NCBI GenBank assembly: GCA_021848765.1
Contig: JAJZTU010000063.1
Span: 1-13,381, forward strand
DNA: 13,381 bases
Direction of reading: 5' to 3'
Source of the DNA: Bacillota bacterium
Lineage (GTDB): Bacteria > Bacillota > GCA-003054495 > Carboxydocellales > JAJZTU01
Positions 1 to 5,624 of this stretch are shown in pieces (within the stretch, counting starts at the first letter, position 1; each line of letters begins with the position of its first letter). The translations under genes were made by a program, and so were the position numbers. Under the pieces are notes generated by a model, which worked only from the letters and a program-made list of their open reading frames with translations, searched no databases and was not told the DNA's origin.

Positions 1-499
1 TTAAGCCATCGACTGAGCAAACAGAAACCTGGATATGTCGCTGCAGTAGTTTACGGATTAAGGGTTTTAAGTTTTCGGTAACTTGTCCGGGGGCTTGCAG
101 GAGTACCCGGGCTTGAGCCAGGCTGAGAGTTGCTTTAACCCGCTCCAAAATTTGTTTAGCTCCCACCAGGTTCTGTATGTAAGCAACTGGCGGCCGGTGG
201 GAGTATGCGGCTAATTGCTTTTCCAACTGGGATAAGTTTTCTTCGAAGGTGAGCTTTAATTTAGCCAGCAGGTGTCGAACCGGAAGAGGAGCGTATTTGG
301 CAGGCTCACCGCCCAGGGAGAAAATTAAGCCTTTGTCCACCAGCCGGGGTAGAGTTTCGTATATCTTGGCTTGGGGTACTCTGGATTTTTTGCTTAACTC
401 ATAGCCTGTAACCGGATGGGCCTGAAGTAACGCCAGGTAAACAGCGGCTTCATAGGCGGTATAGCCCAGGTTTTGGAGACTCTCTGTTAATTCTTCCAT
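1..499 (-). CDS. TrmB-family transcriptional regulator (3' end beyond window)
   Basis: The minus-strand frame is open for 166 codons from the ATG at 499-497 to the window edge, so the C-terminus is missing. Residues 8-65 form a winged helix typical of TrmB: an N-terminal LGYTAYEAAVYLALL helix, then a GYELSKKSRVPQAKIYETLPRL recognition region followed by VDKGLI. Residues 85-105 are a likely coiled-coil linker. From about residue 120 the protein enters a region resembling the PLD-like or effector domain of this family (RVLLQAPGQVTENLKPLIRK). TrmB proteins are usually 240-350 residues and often sense sugars; the ligand here cannot be told. The ATG has a good upstream site (GGGAGGG, 6-7 nt away) and lies about 25 nt after a consensus sigma-A promoter. 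The target genes are unknown. The family is fairly certain and the role is open. Confidence 0.85.
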   Translation of the reverse strand, partial: MEELTESLQNLGYTAYEAAVYLALLQAHPVTGYELSKKSRVPQAKIYETLPRLVDKGLIFSLGGEPAKYAPLPVRHLLAKLKLTFEENLSQLEKQLAAYSHRPPVAYIQNLVGAKQILERVKATLSLAQARVLLQAPGQVTENLKPLIRKLLQRHIQVSVCSVDGL

Positions 500-531
500 A
501 ACTCGCCCTCCCTACAAAGGTAGTTAGGAAA

Positions 532-560
532 ATTATACCGGGCAATGCCTCGCGTGTCAA
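532..560 (-). promoter_or_regulatory. Consensus sigma-A promoter of the TrmB-family gene
   Basis: On the minus strand TTGACA (560-555) and TATAAT (537-532) are separated by exactly 17 bases, a perfect match to the sigma-A consensus. The predicted start of transcription is near 525, giving a leader of about 25 nt before the ATG at 499. With so strong a core promoter, control is probably by repression or autoregulation (inference). Confidence 0.85.
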
Positions 561-565
561 CAGTA

Positions 566-610
566 AACCCTCCCTTCTGCCCCGGAAAACCACAAGGAAG
601 AGGGAGGGTT
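566..610. repeat. 10-bp inverted repeat upstream of the TrmB-family promoter
   Basis: AACCCTCCCT (566-575) and its perfect complement AGGGAGGGTT (601-610) flank a 25-nt spacer. The left arm begins 5 bp beyond the -35 box of the TrmB-family gene. It may be a terminator stopping leftward transcripts before they reach that promoter, but the T-tract is poor (TTT then ACTGTT). It may instead be a divided operator. The sequence does not decide between them. Confidence 0.45.
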
Positions 611-637
611 AATATACCTGTATGGGGCCATTCCTCT

Positions 638-671
638 CAGGCAAGAATGGTTGATACATCATTATTGCCTG
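638..671 (+). other. Stem-loop of unknown role in the 500-796 gap
   Basis: CAGGCAA (638-644) pairs with TTGCCTG (665-671); after a one-base mismatch AATG pairs with CATT inside. No protein-coding gene was recognised on the plus strand here, yet a clear plus-strand intrinsic terminator follows at 717-738. The hairpin plus terminator could be the 3' part of a small RNA starting near 600. No convincing plus-strand promoter was found. Apart from the TrmB promoter, the inverted repeat, this stem-loop and the terminator, nothing else is seen between 500 and 796. Confidence 0.3.
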
Positions 672-716
672 ATTAAAAGGACGCATAAGGCAAGTGTAAT
701 TAGACAAATAAAATGC

Positions 717-738
717 CCCCGAAAATCGGGGTTTTTTT
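717..738 (+). terminator. Intrinsic terminator (probably bidirectional)
   Basis: CCCCGA (717-722) and TCGGGG (726-731) form a 6-bp stem with an AAA loop, followed by seven T residues on the plus strand. Read leftward it lies 66 nt after the ferredoxin-like stop codon, with a weaker T-rich tail, so it may also end that transcript. The stronger T-run faces rightward, where no upstream gene is recognised. Confidence 0.7.
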
Positions 739-796
739 CACTGGTCATTATCTATCTTTGCCAAGACTTCATTGGTAGCAGTTGACAGTGTTGACG

Positions 797-976
797 TCAC
801 ACTATTTCAATACACTTTTGACAACAGGCCTCCAGGCAGTTGCCACAAGCAATACAATTCTCGTCGATTACCCACTTGTCGTTCTCCCGCACAAAAGCTT
901 CTACAGTACATTCCCGCTTAGCCTTACAGTTCAGGGATTGATCACATTTTGTCTGGTCAATTACCGCTCTACTCAT
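797..976 (-). CDS. Small cysteine-rich ferredoxin-like Fe-S protein (59 aa)
   Basis: The gene runs from an ATG at 976-974, preceded by AAAGGAG at good spacing, to a TGA at 799-797. The C-terminal half carries a classic [4Fe-4S] motif, C41-X2-C44-X2-C47-X3-C51, with extra C52 and C55. The N-terminal half has widely spaced cysteines, C11-X5-C17-X5-C23, opening with KCDQS. This resembles clostridial dicluster ferredoxins whose first motif is degenerate (family knowledge). It is unusual in lacking the proline that normally follows the last cysteine of each motif. A cytoplasmic electron carrier is likely; partners are unknown. It has its own promoter region with an FNR/CRP-type palindrome, suggesting redox control. 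It could bind one or two clusters, or another metal. Confidence 0.8.
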   Translation of the reverse strand: MSRAVIDQTKCDQSLNCKAKRECTVEAFVRENDKWVIDENCIACGNCLEACCQKCIEIV

Positions 977-1017
977 ATTCTACACTCCTTTCAAAAAATC
1001 ACCTCGTTGATAAAGTA

Positions 1018-1059
1018 ATTGTACCAAAAATTAATCCCCCTGGAATTGATGCAAATCAC
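1018..1059 (-). promoter_or_regulatory. Promoter of the ferredoxin-like gene with FNR/CRP-type activator site
   Basis: On the minus strand a good -10 (TACAAT, 1023-1018) has no recognisable -35 at 17 bp. Instead TTGAT-N4-ATCAC (1046-1059, written on the plus strand) matches the FNR consensus TTGAT-N4-ATCAA at nine of ten positions. Its centre is at -41.5 if transcription starts at 1011. A missing -35 with an activator site at -41.5 is the class II geometry known for FNR/CRP activators. Which family member binds is not shown. Confidence 0.5.
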
Positions 1060-1102
1060 ACTTCTCTTGACACGGAATAAACTGGGTTAGCGGAATCATT
1101 GG

Positions 1103-1906
1103 TTATTTCACTTCTATTTCCTGCTTCAGCACAGGTTTATTGCGCGCAATTCCCAAATAGTAGATTTCCAGCAGGTATTTGCCGTCTTCACCGGGTTTCC
1201 ATTCCCAAGTGAATTGCTTTTCTTCTCCGGGCCGGTATTCCACATCCCGCAAAGCTGCCGTAAAAGCCTTCCCATCAGACCAGCGGTAGACCTGCTTAGC
1301 ATTCCGGGTGATAACCACGTCAAAGTCCTGCCCATCATTAAAGTTCAACACAACCGGTACCCGGGCTTCATTTTTGATTTTCAGGATAAACCTGATGGAT
1401 TTATCATTTGCTGCCTGCCAGGAAACATTAGGCTTCAGGAGTTGATCTGCCGGCCGGTTATCAATACTCACTTCCTGACCGGCCTGATGGTAAAATACCC
1501 GGAAACCTAACTTTTCGGCCAGTATCCTCCCGGGAATCAACATCCGTCCTTGCTGGAGCCGGGGGGCCACATCCAGTTTGGCCTTTTGCCCATTGACCCG
1601 AAATTCTGTGCCCCCAGGGCTAAAGACCAGTTCTGTCTGTTCTTTTTTGACAGTGGCTTTTTGGGTAGCGGCATCCCAGGTTACCTGGGCCCCTAAGGCT
1701 TTCCCGACAACCCTTAAGGGAAGCAGCATGCGCCCCTTGACAATTACCGGGGGGACATCAGTCACTAGTTTTTGACCGTTGACCTCCACTCCCAAAGCTT
1801 TTTCCTTTGTCCCGGCATGGGAAACAGTAAGTATAGCCGGAGAAAGGGTCAGGACCCCGGTAATTACCCCGATGGCAAGCTTAGTACCAATACTTTTGAG
1901 CAACAT
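1103..1906 (-). CDS. Secreted stalk-domain (Cu_amine_oxidN1-like) and BsuPI-domain protein
   Basis: This 267-residue protein starts with a hydrophobic signal or anchor segment (about residues 7-30, ending in VSHAG), so it acts outside the membrane. Residues about 40-150 contain two copies of the stalk pattern: a VNGQK strand, a GRMLLPLRVVGKALGAQVTWD block, then a second VNGQK and GRMLIPGRILAEKLGF. About residues 165-265 match the BsuPI/intracellular proteinase inhibitor fold, with VPVVLNFNDGQDFDVVI, YRWSDGKAF and a PGEEKQFTWEW block. The ATG at 1906 is preferred over a GTG at 1918 because GAGGAG at 1917-1922 suits the ATG and would abut the GTG. Proteins of this type are common at Firmicute surfaces; a binding or protective role in the envelope is inferred. 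The exact function is unknown. Confidence 0.85.
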   Translation of the reverse strand: MLLKSIGTKLAIGVITGVLTLSPAILTVSHAGTKEKALGVEVNGQKLVTDVPPVIVKGRMLLPLRVVGKALGAQVTWDAATQKATVKKEQTELVFSPGGTEFRVNGQKAKLDVAPRLQQGRMLIPGRILAEKLGFRVFYHQAGQEVSIDNRPADQLLKPNVSWQAANDKSIRFILKIKNEARVPVVLNFNDGQDFDVVITRNAKQVYRWSDGKAFTAALRDVEYRPGEEKQFTWEWKPGEDGKYLLEIYYLGIARNKPVLKQEIEVK

Positions 1907-1925
1907 AAGCAAACTCACTCCTCTA

Positions 1926-1940
1926 TATAGATTATCTATA
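1926..1940. promoter_or_regulatory. 15-nt palindrome at the 5' end of the stalk/BsuPI gene
   Basis: TATAGATTATCTATA is a perfect palindrome around a single central base. On the minus strand it contains GATAAT, a plausible -10, and ends four bases before the gene's ribosome binding site. It could be an operator overlapping the promoter, or simply an AT-rich promoter core. No good -35 was found at 17 bp. Confidence 0.3.
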
Positions 1941-2002
1941 GGCGTGCCGTGTGGCTGTATTGAAGACCTCGTTATGCTTATCTTCTCATCTTGGCAGCTT
2001 GC

Positions 2003-2017
2003 TTGTCAATTGTCGAA
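2003..2017 (+). promoter_or_regulatory. Spo0A-box-like TTGTCAA/TTGTCGAA pair upstream of the CX3C hairpin genes
   Basis: TTGTCAA (2003-2009) is followed directly by TTGTCGAA (2010-2017); the core TGTCGAA is the Spo0A box of Bacillus and clostridia. The pair lies about 47 bp before the ATG at 2064, in the divergent gap with the stalk/BsuPI gene. TTGTCA could also serve as a -35, but the -10 is weak (CTAAAT). Binding is unproven. Confidence 0.3.
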
Positions 2018-2063
2018 TAACTTTTCTAAATTTGGCTAATCCTAATCTGCGGAGGTGAGTAAA

Positions 2064-2234
2064 ATGGCCAATAAACAGGAAGTACAACAATGTATTGATG
2101 CATGTACCCAAGTAGCTAACAGGCTAAGGACCACTACCAACGGCATTACCAGTGCAGCAGCCCGTGAAATGGCTACCTTAGGTGCAGGGCATGTTGAGAT
2201 GTGCATCCGCAGTTGTGAAAAAGCCATGAAATAA
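2064..2234 (+). CDS. Small CX3C helical-hairpin protein, copy 1 (56 aa)
   Basis: The ORF has an excellent ribosome binding site (GGAGGTGA, 2051-2058) and ATG at 2064. The protein has no signal peptide. It is predicted to form two amphipathic helices (about 4-23 and 33-54) joined by a TTTNGIT turn. Cysteines lie at 10, 14, 47 and 51, so each helix carries one CX3C motif (CIDAC and CIRSC), and H43 adds an HX3CX3C pattern. CX3C pairs along helices are the hallmark of the four-helix copper-storage (Csp/DUF326) proteins, about twice this length; a dimer of hairpins would rebuild that bundle. Metal binding is therefore an inference, and no family could be assigned firmly. It shares 21 of 56 ungapped positions with the next gene, 19 nt downstream. 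Confidence 0.8.
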   Translation: MANKQEVQQCIDACTQVANRLRTTTNGITSAAAREMATLGAGHVEMCIRSCEKAMK

Positions 2235-2253
2235 AAAAAGAAGGAGGTACCCT

Positions 2254-2430
2254 ATGTCTGCCCAACAAGATATTCAGCAGTGTATTCAAGAATGCCAACA
2301 AACCGCAGGTAGATTGAGAAATATGGGCAATTCCGAAACCGACACCAATGCAAAAAAAGCTTTTTGGGAAGCAGCCCATCACCTGGACCTGTGCATTACC
2401 GAATGCCAGTTTGCAGTCCAAAACATTTAG
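2254..2430 (+). CDS. Small CX3C helical-hairpin protein, copy 2 (58 aa)
   Basis: The ORF begins at the ATG at 2254 after a near-perfect AAGGAGG (2241-2247) and ends with TAG at 2428-2430. It is a diverged tandem duplicate of the preceding gene. C10, C14, C47, C51 and H43 occupy identical positions without gaps, and the QQCI and GRLR (NRLR in copy 1) segments are kept. Surrounding residues differ, for example FWEAAHH before the second motif. No signal peptide is present, so a cytoplasmic role such as metal storage, buffering or redox sensing is inferred. The two could form homodimers or a heterodimer. A terminator-like hairpin follows 11 nt after the stop, so the pair is probably one transcript. 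The function is unknown. Confidence 0.8.
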   Translation: MSAQQDIQQCIQECQQTAGRLRNMGNSETDTNAKKAFWEAAHHLDLCITECQFAVQNI

Positions 2431-2441
2431 TAAACAATACC

Positions 2442-2465
2442 AGACCCCGATTTAACTCGGGGTCT
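2442..2465 (+). terminator. Probable terminator after the CX3C pair
   Basis: AGACCCCGA (2442-2450) pairs perfectly with TCGGGGTCT (2457-2465) around a six-base loop. The tail (TAACATTTCC) is only modestly T-rich, so termination may be partial. Confidence 0.55.
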
Positions 2466-2563
2466 TAACATTTCCACATGGAGGAGAGGGAAGAAGGCCT
2501 TTGCGGGCCTGATGAAAATCCTATGGAAACGGCGGGAAGAATAAAGCTTTTATAAGTTTCCAA
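2466..2563 (+). other. Orphan segment with hairpins and a 25-codon ORF
   Basis: This is part of the 331-nt gap 2431-2761. It holds AGGCC/GGCCT around TTTGCG, and GGAAAC (2525-2530) pairing with GTTTCC (2556-2561), and it leads into a strong terminator at 2564. An ORF at 2478-2555 would encode 25 residues (with CGPDENPMETAGRIK in its middle) but has no ribosome binding site. It may be a small RNA, a leader, or the remnant of a gene. No known riboswitch class was recognised. The rest of the gap (2595-2761) holds the promoter described separately and a leader without other visible structure. Confidence 0.3.
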
Positions 2564-2594
2564 AAGGCAGTCACGGTGACTGCCTTATTTCTTT
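2564..2594 (+). terminator. Intrinsic terminator
   Basis: AAGGCAGTCA (2564-2573) and TGACTGCCTT (2577-2586) form a perfect 10-bp stem with a CGG loop, followed by ATTTCTTT. It lies upstream of the sigma-H-type promoter, so it insulates the cytochrome operon from the genes to the left, or ends the orphan transcript before it. Confidence 0.7.
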
Positions 2595-2636
2595 ACTTCC
2601 TTCCCCAAAAATGCAAAAATGTACCTCCCCTAAGGC

Positions 2637-2663
2637 AGAGGAATTTGTCGATTATTGTCGAAT
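2637..2663 (+). promoter_or_regulatory. Sigma-H-type promoter overlapping tandem Spo0A-box-like sites, cytochrome operon
   Basis: AGAGGAATT (2637-2645) and GTCGAAT (2657-2663), 11 bases apart, match the Bacillus sigma-H consensus RNAGGAWWW-N11/12-RNNGAAT at every constrained position. The same stretch contains TTGTCGAT (2645-2652) and TTGTCGAA (2655-2662), two Spo0A-box-like sequences with exactly 10 bp between repeats. The two readings share bases, so one may be coincidental. The predicted start near 2670 gives a leader of about 90 nt. This suggests induction of the cytochromes on entry to stationary phase. A weaker alternative is TAAAAT at 2700-2705 without a good -35. Confidence 0.5.
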
Positions 2664-2761
2664 TCTCTTCACAAAACAACCTTTAGGTTTCATTTTCCTT
2701 AAAATCAAATAAGAAACCGGCCAAATAATCCTAGTTGAAGGTACAGAAATGGGTGGTAAAC

Positions 2762-3886
2762 ATGAAACTACTAGGATTGGATCTGCACACCACAGAGGGC
2801 AAACTAAAGCTCTTTATACTCATTGCCGGTCTGATAGTGTTCACCGGAGTTGGTTCTGTGGCGGCTATCCAGGTAACCAGTACTCCCCAGTTTTGTTCCT
2901 CCTGTCACGAAATGCAGCCAGAGTATGTAACCTGGGCTGCTTCGGCTCATGATACCGTAGCTTGCACCAAATGTCACATTCAACCCGGAACTGTCAACCT
3001 GCTCAAGCACAAAATTAACGCCATGAAGCAGCTTTACCTGCATTTTACCAAAACCTATGTGACTCCCATAGAGCTGCCTGAACCGATTAGGAACGAAGTT
3101 TGTTTAGAATGTCATACCACATACCGGAAAATAACCCCAAGTGGGGACATCATCTTTCCTCACCAAAAACACCTGGATGAAAAGCTGGAATGTGTTAAGT
3201 GCCACGCCGGGGTGGTCCACGGCAATATTGAAGAGCGGGGTTTTACCACCGCTACCGACTTTTCGGCCTGGACTCCGGGGGTGGGTAAAGCCCACATGAA
3301 GCCCCAGTTCACCAAGCTTGGGATGGAGAGGTGTATTGAGTGTCACGAAGCCAAGGATGTCCCGGTAAGCTGTAATACCTGTCATACAAAACTCATTGCC
3401 CCGCCTTCCCACAAGCCACCGGACTGGATGAAACAGCACGGCAAAGAGGCCCGGGATAACTACCTTGCTTGTGACAGGTGTCACTCCAAGACAGGGACTT
3501 GGGTGATGAATTCCAACGATACCGGTGTCAAAGGTTATGTCCGGAATAACACCTTCTGCCTTAATTGTCATGCCAGGAACAAGCCACCGGGTCATACCCC
3601 TGACTGGCGCAATGTCCACGGTCCCCAGGCCAAGGCTGACCAAGCCGCTTGCCTGGCCTGTCACCAGGAGAACCGCATCCCTGATTCCGCTAAAGGCACG
3701 GTGGCCGAGTCCTCCTGTGCAAAATGCCACAGCAGGCCAATGCACCAGGGAATTAAAACCCAAAACCGGCACCCTTTTCCCTTAACCGGTCAAGCTATCA
3801 GCGCGGGCTGCATGAGCTGTCACCCCCAAAATTTGTGCAGTACCTGTCACTATATCGGTCCCCCGGGCAAAAAACAGCAGACATAA
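2762..3886 (+). CDS. Membrane-anchored 12-heme NapC/NirT-type c-type cytochrome
   Basis: This 374-residue protein has an N-terminal membrane anchor (about 14-38) and twelve CXXCH heme sites, starting at residues 45, 68, 114, 144, 191, 204, 237, 266, 297, 319, 350 and 359. The first 100 residues resemble NapC/NrfH quinol dehydrogenases: an anchor, then FCSSCHEM with the nearby methionine, an EYVTWAASAH segment and KCHIQPG. Known members carry four or five hemes, so the remaining seven or eight form an extended outer domain. It is expected to take electrons from menaquinol and pass them outward. The ATG at 2762 is chosen with GGGTGG just upstream; an in-frame TTG at 2735 would add nine residues before the basic anchor start. 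It is first in a probable four-gene operon; the next gene begins 54 nt on. Confidence 0.92.
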   Translation: MKLLGLDLHTTEGKLKLFILIAGLIVFTGVGSVAAIQVTSTPQFCSSCHEMQPEYVTWAASAHDTVACTKCHIQPGTVNLLKHKINAMKQLYLHFTKTYVTPIELPEPIRNEVCLECHTTYRKITPSGDIIFPHQKHLDEKLECVKCHAGVVHGNIEERGFTTATDFSAWTPGVGKAHMKPQFTKLGMERCIECHEAKDVPVSCNTCHTKLIAPPSHKPPDWMKQHGKEARDNYLACDRCHSKTGTWVMNSNDTGVKGYVRNNTFCLNCHARNKPPGHTPDWRNVHGPQAKADQAACLACHQENRIPDSAKGTVAESSCAKCHSRPMHQGIKTQNRHPFPLTGQAISAGCMSCHPQNLCSTCHYIGPPGKKQQT

Positions 3887-3940
3887 CCTCAAGTGTACCA
3901 TTTAACTGCTAACCTAAAACTAAAAAAGGAGTGAGGCTCT

Positions 3941-4594
3941 ATGGCAGAATTAAGCCAGCAACTTCCAATGCAAAGAACTGTCAAGCCAATCACCGGCATT
4001 ATCATCATCCTGGTTTCCGTCCTATTCTTTTCCGGTGTTGGGGTAGCCATAGGCAAACTGTTCTTTTGGAATAATTATCAGAACGTGTCCCGGGCTGATG
4101 CCATTTTGGCCCAGAACTTGGAACAGGTTAAAGCTGACCCCAAAAACCCCAACAAATTGGCTAACTTGGGTTGGGCTTATTTTCAGAAGCAGGATTATGA
4201 GCAGGCAATTGCTACCTATAAAGAAGTGTTAAAATATGACAATAATCACTTTACCGCCAAGGCAAACCTGGGACTTTCCTACCTGTCCATGGGTAAATAC
4301 GACCGGGCCGAAGATTACCTGAAGCAAGCTTTAAAAATCGTGCCGAAATCCGACTTGGTCCACACCAATCTGGGTATAGTTTACATCAAAAAAGGTCAAT
4401 ACAAAGAAGCCAAACAAGAACTGGACCTGGCTTACAGGATTAACCCCGGTTCGGCAGACATTCTCTACTATCTGGGGATGGCCAACGAAAAATTAGGTAA
4501 CCTGGCTGAGGCCAAGTACATGTACACTGAGGCCCTTAGTCTGGATCCCAAGTTTACCAAGGCAACTGAAGCCTTGGCCAAATTACCAAACTAG
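3941..4594 (+). CDS. Membrane-anchored TPR protein of the cytochrome operon
   Basis: The ATG follows AAAAAGGAGTGAGG at suitable spacing. Residues 18-42 are a membrane segment preceded by basic residues (R12, K15), placing the C-terminus outside. About four tetratricopeptide repeats follow (69-102, 103-136, 137-170, 171-204), with standard positions such as NLGWAYFQKQDYEQAI, NLGLSYLSMGKYDRA, NLGIVYIKKGQYKEA and YLGMANEKLGNLAEA. TPR arrays bind other proteins. By position between cytochrome and propeller genes it may assist heme protein maturation, assembly or anchoring (inference). It has no heme site and is not a known Ccm/Ccs subunit, although cytochrome maturation factors such as NrfG/CcmI also carry TPRs. 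The next gene starts 22 nt after its stop. Confidence 0.88.
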   Translation: MAELSQQLPMQRTVKPITGIIIILVSVLFFSGVGVAIGKLFFWNNYQNVSRADAILAQNLEQVKADPKNPNKLANLGWAYFQKQDYEQAIATYKEVLKYDNNHFTAKANLGLSYLSMGKYDRAEDYLKQALKIVPKSDLVHTNLGIVYIKKGQYKEAKQELDLAYRINPGSADILYYLGMANEKLGNLAEAKYMYTEALSLDPKFTKATEALAKLPN

Positions 4595-4616
4595 AGAGCG
4601 AGGTGAAGCCGGCATA

Positions 4617-5624
4617 TTGGCGCCGGCAGAGGCAATGCAACTAGCGCAAAATACCGGGTGGTCCTTAGGTAAGATTAAGCTAGCCGTAGGTATCAGCTTT
4701 CTCTTGGTTACCGCCTTGTTCGGTACATTATTTGTAGCAAAAACCAACCCTGTGAACATTGTCAGCAACCATATTCCCTTCAGCTTGGGCACTACTGAAC
4801 AGCCGCGTTTCCTTTTTGCCATCTATGGCTCTGGAATGAATGGGGGCTTTAGTAAACCCATGGAAGTAACCGTGGTGGGTAATAAAATTTATGTCACCGA
4901 TACGGGTAATAAGCGGGTTCAGGTCTTTGACCGGGACGGCAACCCGGTAAAGCAATTCGGGACCGCAGGTTCCAAAGCCGGCGAGTTTAGTTTCCCCTAC
5001 GGTATCGCCGGGGATAGTAAAGGTTTAATCTATGTGTCTGATATGAACAACGGGAATGTTTCGGTCTTTGACAGCACCGGACGTTTTATCCGGGTATTGG
5101 TGGATAAAAATTCGCTTAACCGGCCTGGTGGTATGTATTTAACCGGAAATAAACTGTATGTGACTGATATTGCCGGTGGCAAGGTTAAAGTTTTCGACCT
5201 GGACGGCAAGAAGCTTCTGGAAATCGGTAAACCTGGCAAGGGTAAAGGTGAACTAAATTCCCCCAACTGTGTTACCGTTGCCGGAAACCGGGTTTATGTC
5301 TCTGACTCCGGCAATGACCGGGTACAGGTTTTTGATACCGAAGGCAAGTATATCAGCACCATGGGCTTCGAAGAAGGTAACAAGGCCAGTATGTTCGTCA
5401 ATCCCCGGGGGGTTGGTGTTTCCGCCGGCAAGGTTTTCGTAGTGAGCAAAGTTACCAACTATGTATTGGGTATGGACCAAAATGGCAAAAAACTGTTTAC
5501 CTGGGGTGGCATGGGTCAAGAAGATGATAAGTTCGCCCTTCCCAACGGTCTGTTTGTTGATAGCGAGGGCCGCATCTATATTGCCGATTCCGTAAACCAG
5601 CGGATAGTGGTATACCAGAACTAA
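4617..5624 (+). CDS. Membrane-anchored six-bladed NHL-repeat beta-propeller
   Basis: One membrane segment (about 21-40, after SLGKIK) is followed by six NHL-type repeats between about 64 and 334. Each has a pattern such as PMEVTVVGNKIYVTDTGNKRVQVFD, and the number fits one closed six-bladed propeller outside the membrane. The frame opens with TTG at 4617, about 11 nt after GAGGTG. An ATG at 4635 would give 329 residues but has its purine stretch too close, so TTG is preferred without certainty. NHL propellers bind proteins, glycans or RNA; here a scaffold or assembly partner for exported cytochromes is plausible. NHL proteins adjoin secreted multiheme cytochrome genes in some metal-reducing bacteria (recalled, to be checked). 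There are no heme motifs. Confidence 0.88.
   Translation: MAPAEAMQLAQNTGWSLGKIKLAVGISFLLVTALFGTLFVAKTNPVNIVSNHIPFSLGTTEQPRFLFAIYGSGMNGGFSKPMEVTVVGNKIYVTDTGNKRVQVFDRDGNPVKQFGTAGSKAGEFSFPYGIAGDSKGLIYVSDMNNGNVSVFDSTGRFIRVLVDKNSLNRPGGMYLTGNKLYVTDIAGGKVKVFDLDGKKLLEIGKPGKGKGELNSPNCVTVAGNRVYVSDSGNDRVQVFDTEGKYISTMGFEEGNKASMFVNPRGVGVSAGKVFVVSKVTNYVLGMDQNGKKLFTWGGMGQEDDKFALPNGLFVDSEGRIYIADSVNQRIVVYQN

Noticed and set aside
782..1018. 78-codon plus-strand ORF
   Set aside because: It lies antisense to the cysteine-rich ferredoxin-like gene, which has a good ribosome binding site and a cluster motif.
2505..2535. Hammerhead ribozyme core (CTGATGA followed by GAAAC)
   Set aside because: The ten bases between the two core motifs cannot form stem II, and no complementary stems I and III with a cleavage triplet were found.
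2735..2761. Upstream TTG start of the 12-heme cytochrome
   Set aside because: It has no ribosome binding site and would add nine residues before a normal anchor; the ATG at 2762 has GGGTGG just upstream.
3104..3772. 222-codon minus-strand ORF
   Set aside because: It is a shadow of the 12-heme cytochrome gene on the opposite strand.
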